Part shown: in pieces, positions 45,901 through 55,700 of the stretch
Layout of the letters: every line of letters begins with the position of its first letter
Numbering within the stretch: the first letter of the stretch is position 1
Assembly: GCF_002157625.1 (NCBI RefSeq)
Contig: NZ_BDMM01000002.1
Coordinates: 558,001 to 622,000, forward strand
DNA from: Brevundimonas sp. SH203
GTDB lineage: Bacteria > Pseudomonadota > Alphaproteobacteria > Caulobacterales > Caulobacteraceae
Direction: 5' to 3'
DNA length: 64,000 nucleotides
Program-made: the position numbers and the translations under genes
The notes under the pieces: model-generated
What the model was told of the DNA's origin: nothing
The model's database searches: none
The model's input: the letters and a program-made list of their open reading frames with translations, nothing else

Positions 45901-46343
45901 TGTGGAAGCACCGTCGCTCCACCTTCCGGCACGGCTGGTTCGGCGGCCTGGCCCTGCCCAGCCTGTGGCTGTTCCAGATCGTGGGTCAGGTGCTGGCGCC
46001 GCTGATCGATCTGCAACTGGCGGCCGCGATCCTGATGCAGGGGTTGGCCTGGTTGGCGGCGGCGCAGCACGCCGATGTGGATGCGGCGCCGAACCCGACG
46101 TTGTGGTTCACGCTGGGCGTCTATGTCGCCTTCACCCTGCTGGAGCTGGCGGCGGGCTGGATCGCCTATGGGTTTGATCGTGAGAAGCGCGGCGACCTGT
46201 GGCTGCTGCCCACCCAGCGGTTCGTCTATCGCCAGATCATGTATGTGGTCGTCTGGCGCGCGCTGGAGCGGGCCTTGTCGGGCCTGGGTCAGACCTGGGG
46301 CAAGCTGAAGCGCACCGGAGACGTCCAGGCGCCTGCCGGCTGA
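42918..46343 (+). CDS. Three-domain GH18-like / NodB deacetylase / GT2 synthase
   Basis: A 1141-residue membrane protein. After one N-terminal helix (about residues 30-52) comes a GH18-like barrel with LQIDFEQ (Asp216, Glu218) and an ALWALGEED end. A NodB polysaccharide deacetylase follows, with TFDDGPDPEWTP (Asp496, Asp497) and HSFTHPNM, then RPPYN. After another helix (about 715-740) comes a processive GT2 with VDDGSTDGT, the DAD motif (855-857), EDMDLTWR (Glu946, Asp947) and QRFRW (983-987). C-terminal helices complete it. I infer synthesis of a beta-linked N-acetylhexosamine polymer by the GT2, with deacetylation and trimming outside, the same tasks as PgaB/PgaC. I chose the ATG at 42918; 42897 is possible. 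Confidence 0.88.
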   Translation: MNSDASKPHGDGPAVFLDATGRRARRMRIAAMAAAIVAGVVLAGFVASLMILPNLTGLSVVSPAASVVARRTHGAERALLNYIAHRERRPARAISTSGAPIAGAWFAPWEDGALDSFTRHAGDLTHVYPTWIELRDDGGDILTKDWDPTRNPTTKPLIAAARAHGVKIVPVVGNATEGHFDAGRIDRMLAPANAQTVMNHLLDFVRVNGFAGLQIDFEQVTPEQIERLTPWLAQLRQRLHAQGGELSIALEVGLSDHDIRVLSDVVDYAAIMAYDEHGEDSLPGPISSALFVDKALTRFTRLVPADKLILGIGAYSYDWRDGDRSAESLTTTAALATARGYRPEDNPANVVDFDPQALQPTFRYTDDQGHAHEVWMQDAASVANAMTMGRQRGLRGASLWALGEEDPASWKVFGRQAAPAITVIPALEHVALTQQIAFTGQGELLNVIDTPHPGERRIAVDPVSGLISDEVWTRWPSAWTVRRTGAPDRTLALTFDDGPDPEWTPEILDVLKAKGVKATFFMIGGSAAANPALVRRVRDEGHEIGNHSFTHPNMAHVDEERVRLELTATDRALESILGRQVTLFRPPYNADSEPESYGEILPIAVASKLGYTTAGESIDPNDWNLNRPNPDGGTHRLRPDEIVADVLAQADAGHAVLLHDAGGDRSATVKALPVLIDALRARGYTLTTIGGLVGRTPDQTMPALPKGERSLIAADSAAFGFSHAVGVVLFVGFNLAIGLGLARIVLMLALASRRRRRAEPLDPAAPKPRVDVLVAAYNEATVIRRTLDSLLASRDVDVSVLVVDDGSTDGTYDVVAAAFADDPRVRLTRKANGGKASALNLALKEATAPVVVGVDADTQLSGDALAILAAWFADPKVGAVAGNVKVGNRSNLVTRWQSIEYITSQNIDRRALALLNAVTVVPGAIGAWRTEALRNLGGYRSDTLAEDMDLTWRVREAGWVIANEPMALAFTEAPSSLGGLLKQRFRWSFGTLQCLWKHRRSTFRHGWFGGLALPSLWLFQIVGQVLAPLIDLQLAAAILMQGLAWLAAAQHADVDAAPNPTLWFTLGVYVAFTLLELAAGWIAYGFDREKRGDLWLLPTQRFVYRQIMYVVVWRALERALSGLGQTWGKLKRTGDVQAPAG

Positions 46344-46348
46344 GGCGC

Positions 46349-47679
<1,331 letters not shown>

Positions 47680-47680
<1 letters not shown>

Positions 47681-49488
47681 CAGGCGGTCCTCAGTGTGGC
47701 GACGAAGGTCGCGCCTTCGTTCGTTTCGATCAGATCCAACTCGCCGCCGAACCCGGCCACCAGATCGCGACAGATCACCAGACCCAGCCCCAGGCCGTTG
47801 GCGCGGGTGGTGACGAAGGGGGTGAACAGTTGGGCGCGAACCGGGTCCGGCACGCCCGGCCCGTTGTCGGCGACGATCAGGCGAACCCGGTCCGCCGACC
47901 GCTCGACCCGCAACGTCAGCCGGGCGCCGGGACGGCCCTCCAGCGCCTCGGCGGCGTTCTTGACCAGATTGACGATCACCTGTTCCAGACGGAAACGGTC
48001 GGCGCGAACGGCTACGTCGGCGTCGCCCTCGCGGATCAGGGCGACGCCGCCCTCGTCCAGACGCCCGCGCGTGAGCAAGAGGGCGCCGTGGATGGCGTTC
48101 TCCAGCCGCACCACGCCGATCTTGGGATCGGTCTTGCGCGAGAAGGTGCGCAAGCCCTCGGTGATGGCGCCGATCCGTTGCGTCAGGTCGCCGATGCGCG
48201 ACAAGGCGGTGCGCGCCGTCGCGGCGTCCTGGCGATCCAGCAGGACGGCGGCGGTTTCGGCCTGGGTCTGGATGGCGGCGACGGGCTGGTTGATCTCGTG
48301 GGCCACGCTGGCCACGATCTGACCCAGCGCGGCCAGTTTGCTGGCCTGGACCAGTTCGTCGCGCAGCCTTTCGCGGGCCGCCTCGGCGCGCCGCCGCTCC
48401 TCGATCTGGTTGCTGAGTTCGCGGGTGCGCTCGTCGATGCGGCGCTCCAGTTCGTGCCGGGCGTCCTCCTCGGCGCGGGCGCGGATCAAGGCCTGTTGGC
48501 GGCGGCGCAGCAGGACCGCCGCCAGCCCCGCCAGCAGGGTCACGATCAGGGCCGCCAGGGCGCGGGCGCTGGCCACGGCGGCCTCCACGGCGCCCCGGCT
48601 GGGCGACAGCAGGTGCAGCGTCCAGCCCGGCGTGTCGGTCGTGACGGCGGCGTGCATCCACCGTTGTTCGCCGCCGATGGGCGAGGTCTGGATCAGGCGA
48701 GGCCGGTCGTTCGCGGGCGTGTCGAAGGGCAGGGGACGCAGGGCTTCGGGCCGCAGCGTCTGGCCGTTCAGGGTCAGGCGACGGCGCGTCTCATCCAGTG
48801 GATCAAGCGTTCTGAACCGCCAATCGGGGACGCTGGTGATCAGGACCACGCCGGTCGGATCGACGACATAGGCCGGCTCGCCCGACGCCCGCCATTCCGC
48901 CTCAAGCGCGTCGAACTCCACCTTGACCACGACGACGCCAAGCGGCGCGCCATCGGCGGCGTCGACGCGACGCGCCAGATAAAGGCCCGGCCGACCGGAC
49001 ACGGTGCCGAGGGCGAAGAATTCGGCCTGAGCGCTTCGCATCGCATTGATGAAATAGGGGCGGAAACCGTAATCGGCCCCGACGAAACTGGTCGGCAGGC
49101 GCCAGTTGCTGGCGGCGCGCGTGCGGCCACCGGCGTCGATGACATAGATGGCCGCCGCTCGCGTCTGACGCGCCAAACCTTCCAGCTTCGCATTGACCGC
49201 GTCGGCGGCCGTCGCGCGCGATTTCAGCAGGCTCGCGATGTCGGGATCGCCGGACAGCGCCAGGGGCAGGGAGCGGTGCTTCTCCAACTCGCTGCGCAGG
49301 ACGGCGGCGTGAAGGGCGGCCGCAGCCTGGGCCTGACGGGCCAGTTCCGCCTCCGCGTCGCGTCGCGCCACTTCGCCCGCCGTCACGGCGGCGAGGACGG
49401 CGACGACGATACAGACGGCCAGACCCAGCCACAGATTCGTCCGTGCGGGTTTCTGGCGAGCAGGGTCCGATGAAGATAGCCACGACAT
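47680..49488 (-). CDS. dctB: C4-dicarboxylate sensor kinase DctB
   Basis: A 602-residue membrane histidine kinase. Helix 1 lies at about residues 18-40 and helix 2 at about 305-325. Between them is a periplasmic double-PAS sensor with SNWRLPTSFVGADYGFRPYF, close to the succinate-binding pattern of DctB. A coiled coil (about 330-385) leads to the H-box VASVAHEINQPVAAIQTQ, then the N-box NLVKNAAEAL, DNGPGVP and GLGLGLVICRDL. It overlaps dctD by one base of the ATGA junction and is divergent from dctA. Confidence 0.92.
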
Positions 49489-49497
49489 GGCGTAATT

Positions 49498-49546
49498 GTG
49501 CGGATTATCACACGCGAATGCTAGTCGTCTGCGCGAAATACCGCAC
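49498..49546. promoter_or_regulatory. Inverted 12-base elements, candidate DctD binding sites
   Basis: GTGCGGATTATC at 49498-49509 and its near reverse complement GAAATACCGCAC at 49535-49546 (9 of 12 positions match) lie between dctB and dctA, in the place expected for DctD enhancer sites. A weak GG-N10-GC candidate for a sigma-54 promoter is at 49671-49684, some 30 bases before the dctA ribosome binding site; it fits the consensus poorly apart from the invariant GG and GC. Confidence 0.4.
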
Positions 49547-49727
49547 TGACGCGGCGCGTAGGAGTGATGAATGGCGAATATAATTCAGAAAATACAATGA
49601 AATGGCCGACTGTCCGTGTCCCGCTTTGCGTCGCTGGCGGAGTGCGGGATGGTCGTCTGGAACGGAGCGTGGCGAAGATCGCGCCCATCGAGGAGACTGC
49701 GGCCTCGCCGCAAATCAGGAGCCTTTC

Positions 49728-51083
49728 GTGATCCCAGTTCCGTCAGAAGCCGCGCCGGTGGTGCGTCGTCCTTTCTATCGGCACCTGTATTTCCAGGTGT
49801 TGATCGCCATCGCCCTGGGCGCGCTGATCGGTCATTTCTGGCCCGACTTCGGCGAGAGCCTGAAGCCGTTGGGCGACGGCTTCATCAAGCTGGTGAAGAT
49901 GGTGATCGCGCCGGTGATCTTCCTGACCATCGTGACCGGCATCGCCGGAATGCGCGACCTGGGCAGCGTCGGGCGGGTGGCGGCCAAGGCCTTCGCCTAT
50001 TTCCTGGTCTTCTCGACCCTGGCCCTGATCGTCGGACTGATCATCGCCAACATCGTGCGTCCCGGCCACGGGCTGAACATCGACCCGGCCAGCCTGAACG
50101 CCGGCGCCGTCGAGCAATATGCCGCCGCCGCGCATGAAAGCACCATCGTCGGCTTCCTGATGGGCGTCATTCCCGACACCCTGGTCAGCGCCTTCTCGAC
50201 CGGCAACATCCTGCAGGTGCTGTTCGTCTCCATCCTGTTCGGCGTCTCCCTGGCGCTGATCGGCGACCGCGCCCAGCCGGTGCTCGACCTGTTCGAGACG
50301 CTGAGCGTGGCGGTGTTCAAACTGGTGGCCATCGTCATGAAGGCGGCGCCCATCGGGGCGTTCGGCGCCTTCGCCTTCACCATCGGCGCCTATGGCATCG
50401 CCTCGATCGCCAATCTGGCGGCGCTGATCGTCACCTTCTACGCCACGGCCATCATCTTCGTCGTCGGCGTGCTGGGCCTGGTGGGCATCGCCAACGGCTT
50501 CTCGATCCTGAAGCTGATCCGGTATCTGAAGGAAGAACTGCTGCTGGTGCTGGGCACCTCCAGCTCCGAGGCCGCCCTGCCCAGCCTGATCTCCAAGATG
50601 GAGCGGGCGGGCGCCGCAAAGTCTGTGGTCGGACTGGTCGTGCCGACCGGTTATTCGTTCAATCTGGACGGCACCAACATCTATATGACGATGGCGGCCC
50701 TGTTCATCGCCCAGGCGCTGAACATCGAGCTGACGCTGTGGCAGCAGATCACCCTGTTGCTGGTGGCGATGCTCAGCTCAAAGGGCGCGGCGGGCATCAC
50801 CGGCGCGGGCTTCATCACCCTGGCGGCGACCCTGTCGGTCGTGCCGGACGTGCCGGTCGCCGGCATGGCGCTGATCCTGGGTATCGACCGCTTCATGAGC
50901 GAGTGCCGGGCCCTGACCAACTTCATCGGCAACGCCGTGGCGACCATCGTGGTGGCCCGCTGGGAGAACGCGCTGGATCGCGACGCCCTGACCGCCGCGC
51001 TGAACGGACAACCGCAACCGATCGCCGTCGGACCCGATCCGGCGGCCGGCCCCGGAGACGATCTGGTCCTCGCCAAGGACTGA
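49728..51083 (+). CDS. dctA: C4-dicarboxylate:cation symporter DctA
   Basis: A 451-residue inner-membrane carrier of the DAACS family for succinate, fumarate and malate. I chose the GTG at 49728 after AGGAGCC. Diagnostic stretches are [23 protein letters not shown] (named here only as the family's first signature), the serine-rich [12 protein letters not shown] re-entrant loop, [15 protein letters not shown] and [12 protein letters not shown]. Divergent dctB-dctD controls it. The next gene, a TBDT, starts 67 bases later on the same strand. Confidence 0.95.
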   Translation: MIPVPSEAAPVVRRPFYRHLYFQVLIAIALGALIGHFWPDFGESLKPLGDGFIKLVKMVIAPVIFLTIVTGIAGMRDLGSVGRVAAKAFAYFLVFSTLALIVGLIIANIVRPGHGLNIDPASLNAGAVEQYAAAAHESTIVGFLMGVIPDTLVSAFSTGNILQVLFVSILFGVSLALIGDRAQPVLDLFETLSVAVFKLVAIVMKAAPIGAFGAFAFTIGAYGIASIANLAALIVTFYATAIIFVVGVLGLVGIANGFSILKLIRYLKEELLLVLGTSSSEAALPSLISKMERAGAAKSVVGLVVPTGYSFNLDGTNIYMTMAALFIAQALNIELTLWQQITLLLVAMLSSKGAAGITGAGFITLAATLSVVPDVPVAGMALILGIDRFMSECRALTNFIGNAVATIVVARWENALDRDALTAALNGQPQPIAVGPDPAAGPGDDLVLAKD

Positions 51084-51150
51084 GGCGCGAGCACGACAAA
51101 CAACAGCAGACGGGACCGCCGGCACAACGGCGGCCCGGGAGGAGGAAACC

Positions 51151-54100
51151 ATGAAGACCCAATTCAAGTTCGCCCTGATGGCGAGCGCGGCCTCGGCCGT
51201 GCTGACGATCTCGACCGCCGCCGCCGCGCAGCAGTCGGCGCCCCCGCCGTCGCCGACCGAGGACGACGCGCAGACGACCCAGGTCGAGGACATCGTCGTC
51301 GTCGGCTCCCAGATCCGCGGCGCCTCGACCACGGCGGCCCTGCCGGTGACGGTCGTCACCCAGGAAGAGATCGTCGCCACGGGCGCGGTCAGCGGCGACG
51401 ACCTGCTGCGCTCCATTCCCCAGATGGGCGACGTGCTGTTCTCCAGCGCCAACAATCCCCAGACGTCGAATGCGGCGCGCGGCGACGTCAACTCCGTCAA
51501 CCTGCGCTCGCTGGGCGTCGGCAACACCCTAGTCCTGCTGAACGGACGCCGCGTCGTTCAACACCCCACCAGTCAGGGCACGTCGGACACGGGCACGGTG
51601 CCGGTGCTGAGCTACAATTCCAACGCCATTCCGGTGTCGGGGCTGGAACGGCTGGAGGTGCTGCTGGACGGGGCCGCCGCCATCTACGGCGCGGACGCCG
51701 TCGCCGGCGTGGTCAATACGGTGCTGCGCGAGGACTTCGACGGGCTGCAGATGAAGGCCCAGTACGGCGGCGCCGAGGGCACCCATCGTCGGGAGTTCAC
51801 CTTGGGCCTGTTCGCCGGCAAGGACTTCGAGCGCGGCAATCTGTCGGGTTTCCTGGACTACACCAACCGCACGGCCCAGCTGGCCAGCGACGAGCCCTAT
51901 ACCGCTAGCGACGACCGGCGCAGCCTGTTCGCCAATGTGCCGGGCTATGAGAATTCGACCGACGCGGACGGGCGGTCGTCCTACACCCCGTGGGCGAACT
52001 TCCTGGCGCCGTTCCAGGTGAAGCGCGGATCGACCAATCTGACGACCGGCGCCGGCGCCTTCCATAATCAGCCGTCCAGTTATGGCTGCACGGCGCCCGT
52101 GGGCGGCGACGTCTGTCTGGCCAGCGGCAACGTCAACTACACCAACGCGCGCGAGCTGCGTTACGATGGCGCGCGCGGCACGACCCAGTCCCCGGACATC
52201 GAACGGTTGAACCTGTTCGTTTCGGGCCATTACGACCTGGACAACGGCGTCACCGCCTTCGGCGAGCTGGGCTATTACACGGCGACCACCCAGAATATTC
52301 AGCCGCCGACCATCCTGCTGAACCAACTGTGGATTCCGGCCAGCAACTACTGGAACCCGTTCGGTCCGGTGACTTTCGCCGACGGCACGCGCAACCCCAA
52401 TCGCCTGTCGGGATTGACCAATGTTCCCGTCGCCGGGACGCCGGTGAAGCTGGTCCGCTATCGGTTCAACGATCTGGGCGCCCAGGTCGTGGACGTCGAC
52501 AACTGGCAGTCCCGGTTCCTGGGCGGCCTGCGCGGCGAATGGCGCGGCTTCGACTGGGAAAGCGCGCTGCTGTATTCGGAGGCCGAGGCCACCGACACCT
52601 CCAACGCCGTCAACCTGACCGCCCTGCAGGCCAATCTGGCCCTGTCGACGCCGGACGCCTACAATCCGTTCAGCGGCGGCTGCGTGAACGACACCAACTA
52701 TGGCGACTGCACGCCCAGCTCCCAGGCCGCCATCGACGCCATCACAACCGATCTGACGCGGACGTCCAAGACGACCCTGGCGCTGTGGGACTTCAAGGTC
52801 AGCCGGGCGGACATCTTCACCCTGCCGGGCGGGCCTGTCGGCATGGCCCTGGGCGTCGAGGCGCGCAGGGAGACCCAGCGTGACGACCGCGACGCCGATC
52901 TGGACGGAACCAACGTCTTCCGCGACAGCGTGTCTGGCGACGTCAGCCAGTCCAACATCGCGGCCGTCAGCTCCAACCCCGACACCTATGGCAAGCGCGA
53001 GGTCTATTCGGCCTATGTCGAGTTCGCCGTGCCGGTCGTCTCGCCCGAGATGAACATCCCGCTGGTTCGCAGCCTGGATCTGCAACTGGCCGGTCGTTAC
53101 GAGCACTATTCCGACTTCGGCGACGTGGCCAAACCCAAGATCGCCATGGCGTGGGACGTGATCGAGGGGGTGCGTATCCGGGGCTCCTATTCCGAAGGCT
53201 TCCGCGCGCCGAACCTTGAGCAGACGAATGCGGCCCAATACGGCCGCCTGGCCACCACCAACGACTATGTGCGCTGCGAGGCGCAGCTTCGGAAAGATCC
53301 CAACTTCAAGTTCAACGAGTGTTCCCAACCCGCCAGCGCGTCCTTGCTGGTGTCCGGCAACCCCGATCTGCAGCCCGAGGAAAGCACCAACCAGTCCATC
53401 GGTCTGGTCCTGCAACCCTGGTTCATTCCCGAGCAATTCGGCCGTTTCACCTTCACCATCGACCGCTGGAAGATCGAGCAGGAGAAGATCGTCGGCCTGC
53501 TGGGCGCCCAGCCCAATGTGGTGCTGGACTATTTGAACATCCTTCAGGGCACGCGAAACCCGAACGTGACCCGCGCGCCCGTCAACGCCGACGACATCGC
53601 GCTGTTCGACGGCACGGGCATCACGCCGGTCGGACAGATCGTCTCGATCAGCGATCAGTTCATCAATCTGCTGCCTCAGACCGTCGAGGGCGTGGACATC
53701 GGCATGCAGTGGCGACTGCGGGGCACGCCGTGGGGCAACTTCCGCGCCAGCCTGAACGCCGCGCATCTGACCAAATTCGATCGGTCGCCCGGCGCCCTGG
53801 TGGACTCGCTGTTCGAAGCGCGCCAGGCGGGACAGATCAACGCCCTGACGCCGCTGCCGCTGTCGCAGACCTTGCTGGCCCGCAACGGTCGGCCGGAGTG
53901 GCGGGTGACGGGCTCCTTCACCTGGTCGCAAGGCCCGTGGCAGGTCGGCGCCTTCACCCAGTACAACAGCGCCGTGACCGAGACCGGCTTCCTGAGCGCC
54001 CAGGGCGATTCCTGGCAGGTCGACAGCCAGATCACGGCCAATCTGTACGGCCAATACGAGTTCGGGAAGGCCGCCGGATTCGCCTCGGACGCCACGATCC

Positions 54101-54219
54101 GCGTCGGCGCGCGCAATATCACGGACGAGCAGCCGCCGCTGACGTCTTCGGGCTATCTGGGCGCGCTCTACAACCCCTACGGCCGCTACTGGTACGTCAA
54201 CGTCTCCAAGACGTTCTGA
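51151..54219 (+). CDS. TonB-dependent receptor downstream of dctA
   Basis: A 1022-residue receptor with signal peptide (ASAASAVLTISTAAAAQQ region) and a strong GGGAGGAGG ribosome binding site. A TonB box-like VEDIVVVGSQIRG is followed by the plug (LERLEVLLDGAAAIYGADA) and a barrel ending VNVSKTF. Its size is that of the oar-like/SusC-like caulobacterial receptors for larger ligands. The secreted hydrolase gene begins 21 bases after it, so the two form a unit. Because dctA lies directly upstream, an ester of a dicarboxylic acid is one possible ligand; that is speculation. Confidence 0.9.
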   Translation: MKTQFKFALMASAASAVLTISTAAAAQQSAPPPSPTEDDAQTTQVEDIVVVGSQIRGASTTAALPVTVVTQEEIVATGAVSGDDLLRSIPQMGDVLFSSANNPQTSNAARGDVNSVNLRSLGVGNTLVLLNGRRVVQHPTSQGTSDTGTVPVLSYNSNAIPVSGLERLEVLLDGAAAIYGADAVAGVVNTVLREDFDGLQMKAQYGGAEGTHRREFTLGLFAGKDFERGNLSGFLDYTNRTAQLASDEPYTASDDRRSLFANVPGYENSTDADGRSSYTPWANFLAPFQVKRGSTNLTTGAGAFHNQPSSYGCTAPVGGDVCLASGNVNYTNARELRYDGARGTTQSPDIERLNLFVSGHYDLDNGVTAFGELGYYTATTQNIQPPTILLNQLWIPASNYWNPFGPVTFADGTRNPNRLSGLTNVPVAGTPVKLVRYRFNDLGAQVVDVDNWQSRFLGGLRGEWRGFDWESALLYSEAEATDTSNAVNLTALQANLALSTPDAYNPFSGGCVNDTNYGDCTPSSQAAIDAITTDLTRTSKTTLALWDFKVSRADIFTLPGGPVGMALGVEARRETQRDDRDADLDGTNVFRDSVSGDVSQSNIAAVSSNPDTYGKREVYSAYVEFAVPVVSPEMNIPLVRSLDLQLAGRYEHYSDFGDVAKPKIAMAWDVIEGVRIRGSYSEGFRAPNLEQTNAAQYGRLATTNDYVRCEAQLRKDPNFKFNECSQPASASLLVSGNPDLQPEESTNQSIGLVLQPWFIPEQFGRFTFTIDRWKIEQEKIVGLLGAQPNVVLDYLNILQGTRNPNVTRAPVNADDIALFDGTGITPVGQIVSISDQFINLLPQTVEGVDIGMQWRLRGTPWGNFRASLNAAHLTKFDRSPGALVDSLFEARQAGQINALTPLPLSQTLLARNGRPEWRVTGSFTWSQGPWQVGAFTQYNSAVTETGFLSAQGDSWQVDSQITANLYGQYEFGKAAGFASDATIRVGARNITDEQPPLTSSGYLGALYNPYGRYWYVNVSKTF

Positions 54220-54240
54220 GGAAAAGGGAAGGGCGGCGCG

Positions 54241-55581
54241 ATGAGGCTTCCTGTGCTTTCGACCCTGACGACTCTGGTCGCCGCCCTGATCGCGCCGACC
54301 GCTTCGGCGGCGGCGCCTCGCACGGCCGTTGATCCCGCACCGACGGTCGCGACCTGTCCCGATTTCCTGCCGGCGCAGACGCGATGCTGGACGGGCAGGG
54401 CGGCCAAGGGCGGCTTCTACTGGATCGCCGTTCCCAAAACCTGGAACGGCGTGCTGGTGGTCCACGCCCACGGGGGGCCGCGCACGGGCGCGCCGGAGGC
54501 GAACGATCCGCTGGAGGACCTGGAGCGGTTCTCCATGACGGTGCAGGAGGGCTTCGCCTGGGCCGGCTCGACCTATCGACGGGGCGGCTATGGCGTGCGG
54601 ATGGCGGCCGAGGACACCGACGACCTGCGCCAGATCTTCTGGGACGCCTTCGGTCGCCCGCGTCGCACCCTGCTGCACGGTCAATCGTGGGGCGGCAATG
54701 TCGCGGCCAAGACGGCCGAACTCTATGCCCGCGACGCCGAGGGCAAGGTGGTGTGGGACGGCGTGGTCCTGACCAATGGCGTGATCGGCGGCGGCACGCG
54801 CACCTATCGCTTCCGCGCCGATTTGAGAGCCGTCTATCAGTTCTATTGCCGCAACCATCCGCGCCCGGACGAAACGCAGTATCCGCTGTGGCAGGGCCTG
54901 CCGGCGGACAGCGGCATGACCCGCGCGCAACTGGCCGAGCGGGTCCAGACCTGCACCGGGGTCGGCCTGCCGGAAGCCCGGCGCTCCGCCGCGCAGAAAC
55001 GCAATCTGGCCGACATACTGGCTGTGACGGGCATCCGCGAGGATCAGCTGGTCGCCCATCTGTCCTGGGCCACCTTCCTGTTCCGCGACATGGTTCAACG
55101 CCGTCTGGACGGGTTGAATCCCTTCGACAACAGCCGGACGGTCTATCAGGGATCGCATGACGATGCGGCGCTGAATGCCGGCGTTTCTCGGTTCACGGCC
55201 GATCCGATGGGCGTGGCGCGTCTGGCCTATGACGCCGATCTCAGCGGCCTGATCGTGGCGCCGACCCTGACGATCCACGCCAAGAACGACCCGACGGCCT
55301 TCGTGTCGAACGAGGCGCTTTATCGCGATACGGTCGCCGCTGCGGGGCGCTCCGACCTGCTGGTCCAGACCTTCACCGACGAAGACCAGCACAGCCGGCT
55401 GGCGACGCCGGAATATGTCGGTCTTTTCCAGGCCATGATGCGCTGGCTGGACGACGGCGTCAGGCCGACGCCCGCCGGCGTCGCGGCCCTGTGTCAGGCG
55501 GCGGCCTCGCGCTATGACGGCGGCTGCTATTTCGACCCGGACTTCCACCCTTCGGCGGATGGCGCGTCGCCTCGTCGGTAG
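54241..55581 (+). CDS. Secreted alpha/beta hydrolase
   Basis: A 446-residue protein with signal peptide (to about residue 24, ASAAAP). Alpha/beta hydrolase marks are VVHAHGGPRTG (oxyanion side), the nucleophile LHGQSWGGNV (about residue 157), HAKNDPTAFV for the Asp and DQHSRL for the His. Four Cys in the N- and C-terminal parts may form disulphides, as expected for a periplasmic enzyme. I do not recognise a narrower family. The 21-base gap to the TBDT gene suggests that it processes the imported ligand. Confidence 0.82.
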   Translation: MRLPVLSTLTTLVAALIAPTASAAAPRTAVDPAPTVATCPDFLPAQTRCWTGRAAKGGFYWIAVPKTWNGVLVVHAHGGPRTGAPEANDPLEDLERFSMTVQEGFAWAGSTYRRGGYGVRMAAEDTDDLRQIFWDAFGRPRRTLLHGQSWGGNVAAKTAELYARDAEGKVVWDGVVLTNGVIGGGTRTYRFRADLRAVYQFYCRNHPRPDETQYPLWQGLPADSGMTRAQLAERVQTCTGVGLPEARRSAAQKRNLADILAVTGIREDQLVAHLSWATFLFRDMVQRRLDGLNPFDNSRTVYQGSHDDAALNAGVSRFTADPMGVARLAYDADLSGLIVAPTLTIHAKNDPTAFVSNEALYRDTVAAAGRSDLLVQTFTDEDQHSRLATPEYVGLFQAMMRWLDDGVRPTPAGVAALCQAAASRYDGGCYFDPDFHPSADGASPRR

Positions 55582-55700
55582 GCGGATCAATCGTCGCCGG
55601 TCTGTCTTTCCGGCGTTGCGAAGACGACGCGGCGGCGTCGTTCGGCCGACATGGCCCGCGCGTAGGCACGGCCCCAGCTTAGCCGAATCTGGGGAATCCG
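55582..55700. other. Intergenic region with small hairpins
   Basis: It holds a 7-bp hairpin (ACGACGC 55624-55630 with GCGTCGT 55635-55641) and CCCAG/CTGGG near the next ribosome binding site. None has a T run, so termination is doubtful. Confidence 0.35.

Noticed and set aside
47681..48661. Possible DctB-DctD fusion by extension of the dctD frame
   Set aside because: The extension lies out of frame inside dctB and is Arg/Pro-rich; dctD starts at the ATG overlapping the dctB stop.
51529..55590. Very long open frame on the minus strand across the TBDT and hydrolase
   Set aside because: It is antisense to two genes with clear signal peptides and family motifs. Its own translation is low-complexity Arg/Gly/Val-rich, as expected for antisense of high-G+C genes.
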